Source: Metabacillus_B sp050107715 (lineage in GTDB: Bacteria; Bacillota; Bacilli; Bacillales; Bacillaceae). From it: DNA of 64,000 bases. The position numbers were made by a program, and so were the translations under genes. Positions 59,956 to 64,000 of this stretch are shown here, one piece after another. The notes beneath the pieces are model-generated. The model ran no database searches. It was not told the origin of the DNA and saw only the letters and a list, made by a program, of their open reading frames with translations. Location of the stretch: contig NZ_JBNILN010000001.1 of assembly GCF_050107715.1 (NCBI RefSeq), positions 620,001 through 684,000 on the forward strand, written 5' to 3'. Position 1 is the first letter of the stretch, and each line of letters starts with the position of its first letter.

Positions 59956-60837
59956 TTACCCTTTAGACGGAACCCAGCCTAAAATCATTTCGCGGATCAG
60001 TTTGCTTGCGGTGTTGGCTGTCTGCTCGGAAGGATCATAAATCGGAGCCACCTCAACAAGGTCTGCACCGACAACATTCACTTCGGAACGGGCAATTTCA
60101 TGAATGGAAGCAAGCAGTTCTTTTGATGTAATCCCGCCGGCATCGACTGTTCCTGTGCCAGGTGCATGCGCCGGGTCAAGGACGTCGATATCAATGGTTA
60201 CGTATACCGGGCGGCCTGCAAGCTTTGGCAGGATTTCCTTCAGCGGCTCGAGCACTTCGAATTTGGAGATGTGCATGCCCGCTTCTTTTGCCCATTGGAA
60301 TTCTTCCTTCATTCCAGAGCGGATGCCGAAAGAATACACGTTACCGGGTCCAATGTGTTCGGCAATTTTACGGATCGGTGTGGAATGGGAAAGCGGTTCG
60401 CCTTCGTATTCCTCGCGAAGATCGGTATGGGCATCCATATGGATGATGGCGAGGTCCGGATACTTTTTCGCAACAGCCTTCATGACCGGCCACGAAACGA
60501 GATGCTCCCCTCCCATGCCAAGGGGAAATTTCCCGGCTTCCATGAGCCCGTCAATGTATTCTTCAATCATATCGATGCTGCGCTGGGGATTCCCAAACGG
60601 AAGCGGGATGTCACCGGCGTCAAAGTATTTGACCTCTTCAAGCTCCCGGTCCAGGTAGGCACTGTATTCCTCAAGGCCGATGGACACTTCGCGGATCCGG
60701 GCCGGGCCGAATCTTGAGCCCGGACGGTAGCTCACTGTCCAGTCCATTGGCATGCCGTAAAGGACGGCCCTGCTCTCCTCATAGGATGGATGGCTTTTAA
60801 TAAAAACATTCCCTGAATAAGCTTCATCAAATTTCAT
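59956..60837 (-). CDS. speB: Agmatinase
   Basis: 293 aa ureohydrolase. Metal ligands in GMGGEHLVSWP, IIHMDAHTDLREEYEG, and VYVTIDIDVLDPAHAPGTGT. Splits agmatine into putrescine and urea, after arginine decarboxylase. 63 bp after speE on the same strand, as in B. subtilis (ywhG). Confidence 0.96.
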   Translation of the reverse strand: MKFDEAYSGNVFIKSHPSYEESRAVLYGMPMDWTVSYRPGSRFGPARIREVSIGLEEYSAYLDRELEEVKYFDAGDIPLPFGNPQRSIDMIEEYIDGLMEAGKFPLGMGGEHLVSWPVMKAVAKKYPDLAIIHMDAHTDLREEYEGEPLSHSTPIRKIAEHIGPGNVYSFGIRSGMKEEFQWAKEAGMHISKFEVLEPLKEILPKLAGRPVYVTIDIDVLDPAHAPGTGTVDAGGITSKELLASIHEIARSEVNVVGADLVEVAPIYDPSEQTANTASKLIREMILGWVPSKG

Positions 60838-60862
60838 CTTTTTTCACCCTTCCATTCAGAAA

Positions 60863-60884
60863 GGGCGTTCAATTAAAAACGCCC
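60863..60884 (-). terminator. Hairpin between speE and speB
   Basis: GGGCGTT (60863-60869) and AACGCCC (60878-60884), loop 8 nt. On the minus strand it is followed by TTTCTG, so probably a partial terminator or processing site. Confidence 0.5.
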
Positions 60885-60900
60885 TCCGGTTTATTTCTTC

Positions 60901-61731
60901 TTATTTTGTTAAGTCCTGTACAAACTTTGGAAGCACGAAGGCCGCTTTGTGCAGTTCTTTCGTGTAGTATTTTGTGTCAATTTCGTGGAAACGGTCCTCA
61001 GGCACTTCGAGAGGATTATGCTTTTTAGATCCGATCGTGAATGTCCACATTCCGCTTGGGTACGTTGGAATGTTTGCGATATAAAGGTTCGTAATCGGGA
61101 AGATTTCACGGACGTCACGCTGAACGTTGCGGATCAGTTCCTGTGCAAACCATGGGTTATCTGATTGAGCGACAAAGATTCCATCCTCTTTCAGCGCTTT
61201 GGAAATGCCGGCATAAAATCCTTTCGTGAAAAGGTTTACTGCAGGACCGACTGGCTCTGTGCTGTCTACCATAATGACATCGTATTCGTTTTCGCTTTCT
61301 GCGATATGAAGGAATCCGTCGCCTACTTTTACTTCGACACGGGGATCCTCCAGTTTTCCGGCAATTTCGGGCAAGTATTTCTTGGAGTACTCAATGACTT
61401 TGCCATCGATATCCACAAGTGTTGCTTTTTTTACACCCGGATGCTTTAGCACTTCACGGATAACACCGCCATCTCCTCCGCCGACAACTAAAATGTTCTC
61501 TGGATTCGGATGGGTGAACAATGGGACGTGAGCGATCATTTCGTGGTACACGAATTCGTCTTTTTGAGACGTCATGACCATTCCGTCCAATAAAAGCATG
61601 TTGCCGAACTCCTCTGTTTCCACCATATCGAGATTCTGGAATTCTGTTTGCTCTGTATGTAAAGTACGCTTAACTTTCATCGTGATTCCAAAGCCGTCTG
61701 TCTGCTTCTCTGTGTACCATAATTCGGACAT
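60901..61731 (-). CDS. speE: Spermidine synthase
   Basis: 276 aa. GGGDGGVIREVLKHPGVKKA binds decarboxylated SAM; VDIDGKVIEYSKKYLP and MVDSTEPVGPA (catalytic Asp) are present, and the N-terminal beta-hairpin contains MVMTSQKDEFVYHEM. Adds an aminopropyl group to putrescine made by SpeB. First gene of the speE-speB pair. Confidence 0.97.
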   Translation of the reverse strand: MSELWYTEKQTDGFGITMKVKRTLHTEQTEFQNLDMVETEEFGNMLLLDGMVMTSQKDEFVYHEMIAHVPLFTHPNPENILVVGGGDGGVIREVLKHPGVKKATLVDIDGKVIEYSKKYLPEIAGKLEDPRVEVKVGDGFLHIAESENEYDVIMVDSTEPVGPAVNLFTKGFYAGISKALKEDGIFVAQSDNPWFAQELIRNVQRDVREIFPITNLYIANIPTYPSGMWTFTIGSKKHNPLEVPEDRFHEIDTKYYTKELHKAAFVLPKFVQDLTK

Positions 61732-61886
61732 GGATCAATCATCCTTTCTTCTTATACGTTTTAATTATGAGTCTCAGTTTATCGTACCCTAATGGTCTTA
61801 AACAAAACCCCGATTCAACCTCAAAAAAAGTATAGAGGAATCCAGCAAAATTGCAAGGAATTTTTCCGCAGGTCCACTGTATTCCT

Positions 61887-61916
61887 GTTTAGAAATGCGG
61901 TTCTTTTCCCATAATG
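61887..61916 (+). promoter_or_regulatory. Possible sigma-G promoter of pbpG
   Basis: GTTTA (61887-61891), 18-bp spacer, CATAATG (61910-61916): 4/5 and 6/7 matches to sigma-G consensus GHATR-N18-CATNHTA. pbpG is forespore-expressed in B. subtilis. The -10 sits inside a nested palindrome (GTTCTTTTC at 61900-61908 and GAAAAGAAC at 61922-61930). Confidence 0.5.
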
Positions 61917-61952
61917 GATAAGAAAAGAACGCCATGAAACGGGGTGCAGAAA

Positions 61953-64000
61953 ATGAACGTGATCCATCCAGCCAGAATACGCCAGACCATTAAGCTGGTT
62001 CGCGCTTTGTTTTTTATCAGCCTGCTGGTCCTGACACTGCTGTCCATTGCGGCGGGTATCATTTTGCTCGCTGCCAAGCTGCAGGGTCCTCCGTCATTAA
62101 ACGTACCACAGTCTACCATTCTTTATGCAAGCGATGAATCAAAAATGGGAGAAACGCATTACGGGGAAAAACGATATTGGACAAGTCTTGAGAAAATATC
62201 CCCTTATGCGGTTAAGGCTACTCTCGCTATTGAGGACCGGCATTATTTCGAGCACCATGGATTTGATTTTAAGCGGATTGCAGGGGCGGCCCTCGCCGAT
62301 CTGAAAGCGATGGCAAAAATACAGGGAGCGAGTACGATCACCCAGCAATACGCACGGAATCTTTATTTAAGCCATGATAAAACCTGGACGAGAAAGCTGA
62401 CAGAGGCCTTCTATACGGTACGTCTTGAGGTGAATTACAGCAAGGAGCAAATTCTTGAAGGTTATTTAAATACGATTTACTACGGCCATGGAGCATATGG
62501 CATTGAAGCGGCAGCCAAAACCTATTTCGGGAAAAGCGCGGGGGACTTGACACTCGCGGAAGCCAGCATGCTCGCCGGCATCCCGAAAGGACCAAGCCAG
62601 TATTCGCCGCTTTTGAATGCGGAAAAGGCAAAGGAGCGGCAGAAGCTGATTTTAAAAGCAATGGTTCATGCAAAGGCCATCAAGCCGGACCAGGCCGCTG
62701 CCGCTGAAAAAATCCCTCTTGCTTTTACAGGTCCTAAAGAGGAAGAGTCGGTTGAAACGGATGCCCCTTACTTCTATGATGAAGCGCTAAAAGAATCAGC
62801 GCGCCTTTTAGGAGTAGAGCAGGCGGCTCTTTCCACCCGGGGACTGAAAATCTACACTACGCTTGACCCCGTGCTTCAGAAAAAGGCAGAAAGGCAAGCA
62901 GAAAAGGTCATTGATCCTGATTCGGGCATCCAGACCGGTATGATGGCCATGGACCCCGACACTGGAGAGGTCAAAGCGCTTGTCGGCGGGAGAGACTATG
63001 AGAAAAGTCCGTTCAACCGGGTGACCCAGGCGCTAAGACAGCCCGGTTCCACCATTAAGCCGCTCCTTTATTATGCGGCCATTAAGGATGGCTTCACCCC
63101 TTCCACGATGATGGTCAGCAAACCGACTGTATTTGAATACGATTCCGGTAAATCCTCTTACAAGCCGAGCAACTACAACGATTACTATGCGAACGGTCCG
63201 ATTACAATGGCCCAGGCGATTGCCTTATCGGATAACATCTATGCCGTGAAAACCCACCTGTTTATCGGTCCAGATAAGCTGGCACATACCGCCCGCTCTG
63301 CCGGCCTGACGAGCAAAATGCCGGAAATCCCTTCTCTTGCACTCGGTACAGCGCCGGCAAGGCTTGAAGAAATTGTTAATGCCTATGGGATTCTCGCAAA
63401 CGGGGGCAAACAAATCCGGCCGGTTTATGTTTTGAAAATTGAAGATTCAGCTGGAAACATTGTCTATAAGAAGGAGAAAACAAAAGCAAAGCAGCTTTTC
63501 GATGAGCAGGCAGCCTTTGTAACGACTGAGCTGATGACGGGGATGTTTGATCCGAAACTGAATTCATATGCATCCGTTACCGGCGGGAAGATCGCCAAAC
63601 AGCTGACGCGCTCCTATGCAGGCAAATCCGGCTCAACCGAAACGGACAGCTGGATGGTCGGCTACAGCCCTGAGCTCGTGACCGGGGTCTGGACGGGCTA
63701 CGACCGGGATAAAACGATCGATCAAGTAGAGGAAAAAGGGTACGCGAAAGCGATATGGGCCGGATTCATGGAAGATGCTCTAAAGGGGAAGCCTTTAAAG
63801 GAGTTCAAGCCGCCCGAGGGGGTAACCGGCGCTTACATTAATCCTGAAAACGGAAAGCTCGCTGGGCCGGGGTGTCCGGTTAAACGATTTGTCTACTTCA
63901 TTTCAGGAACAGAGCCCACAGATCTGTGCATCGGTCCCGCAGATCCCGAGCCGAATGACCATGAGAAAAAAACAGATAAGAAAAAGGAAAGCTTTTGGAA
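61953..64000 (+). CDS. pbpG: Class A penicillin-binding protein PbpG, C-terminal end beyond the window
   Basis: 682 codons visible from the ATG at 61953 (GGGGTG upstream), still open at the window edge. One membrane anchor (about residues 16-41). Glycosyltransferase domain (about 60-240) with catalytic Glu94 in AIEDRHYFEHHG and GASTITQQYARN. Transpeptidase domain with Ser in QPGSTIKPLLYY, SDN in ALSDNIYAVK, and KSG in AGKSGSTETDSW. The last visible part is Lys/Glu-rich. B. subtilis PbpG (YwhE) builds spore germ-cell-wall peptidoglycan in the forespore. Confidence 0.93.
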   Translation, partial: MNVIHPARIRQTIKLVRALFFISLLVLTLLSIAAGIILLAAKLQGPPSLNVPQSTILYASDESKMGETHYGEKRYWTSLEKISPYAVKATLAIEDRHYFEHHGFDFKRIAGAALADLKAMAKIQGASTITQQYARNLYLSHDKTWTRKLTEAFYTVRLEVNYSKEQILEGYLNTIYYGHGAYGIEAAAKTYFGKSAGDLTLAEASMLAGIPKGPSQYSPLLNAEKAKERQKLILKAMVHAKAIKPDQAAAAEKIPLAFTGPKEEESVETDAPYFYDEALKESARLLGVEQAALSTRGLKIYTTLDPVLQKKAERQAEKVIDPDSGIQTGMMAMDPDTGEVKALVGGRDYEKSPFNRVTQALRQPGSTIKPLLYYAAIKDGFTPSTMMVSKPTVFEYDSGKSSYKPSNYNDYYANGPITMAQAIALSDNIYAVKTHLFIGPDKLAHTARSAGLTSKMPEIPSLALGTAPARLEEIVNAYGILANGGKQIRPVYVLKIEDSAGNIVYKKEKTKAKQLFDEQAAFVTTELMTGMFDPKLNSYASVTGGKIAKQLTRSYAGKSGSTETDSWMVGYSPELVTGVWTGYDRDKTIDQVEEKGYAKAIWAGFMEDALKGKPLKEFKPPEGVTGAYINPENGKLAGPGCPVKRFVYFISGTEPTDLCIGPADPEPNDHEKKTDKKKESFW

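Noticed and set aside
59367..59960. T-box leader before argS
   Set aside because: argS overlaps ywiB directly, with no leader RNA space or specifier/antiterminator structure.

Overview
The window is a stretch of low-to-moderate GC Bacillaceae chromosome. Its gene order follows the well-known Bacillus subtilis order from the atp operon to ywhE: atp, upp, glyA, ywlG, rpiB, ywlE, mntP, ywlC, ywlB, spoIIR, prmC, prfA, ywkD, racA, tdk, rpmE, rho, glpX, murAB, tal, fbaA, spo0F, ywjG, pyrG, rpoE, acdA, fadF, ywjE, uvsE, argS, ywiB, speB, speE, pbpG. It is not B. subtilis itself. A nuoABCD complex I operon sits next to atp, an IcmF-type fused acyl-CoA mutase lies in a six-gene fatty-acid operon, and several accessory genes interrupt the order. 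Sporulation genes (spoIIR, racA, spo0F, pbpG) show an endospore former. Genus placement (for example Metabacillus or a relative) is a guess.

Layout. 1-2274: start of the nuo operon (minus strand, nuoD cut by the window edge). 2275-6150: small and poorly characterised genes, including a frameshifted membrane protein and a sigma-region-3-like mini-ORF behind a sigma-B-like promoter. 6192-13541: full F1Fo ATP synthase operon. 13733-18080: subtilase, upp and glyA (with PurR-type boxes). 18240-20850: accessory patch with short repeats, a TetR-controlled two-gene module with twin operators, and a glycosidase remnant. 20875-28689: ywlG to prfA, with a cluster of DnaA boxes between ywlC and ywlB. 29035-32306: ywkD, racA and an AIM24-family gene, with the first two blocks of a dispersed repeat family. 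32307-43422: tdk to rpoE, with a recognisable CTP-sensing pyrG attenuator. 43759-54311: the icmF, TetR, acyl-CoA dehydrogenase (two), mmgB, mmgA operon, and fadF. 54518-56705: cardiolipin synthase-like gene and uvsE. 56706-57695: a 1-kb noncoding block of repeats and a 15-copy heptanucleotide microsatellite. 57696-64000: argS, ywiB, speB, speE and the start of pbpG.

How the genes work together. The nuo and atp operons form the respiratory and phosphorylation machinery. The 43.8-54.3 kb cluster encodes beta-oxidation and branched-acyl-CoA rearrangement, with electrons probably passing through the Fe-S protein FadF; a TetR regulator lies inside the operon, and related palindromes lie in front of mmgA and fadF. 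upp, tdk and pyrG cover pyrimidine salvage and synthesis. speE and speB cover polyamines.

The least explained feature is a family of hairpin-rich intergenic repeats sharing a core close to CTTTAGCAGAGCGGGG. At least eleven copies or partial copies lie in four blocks. Three blocks lie between convergent genes, and the fourth lies just beyond the tdk terminator. No complete mobile element, rRNA, tRNA or CRISPR array was seen.
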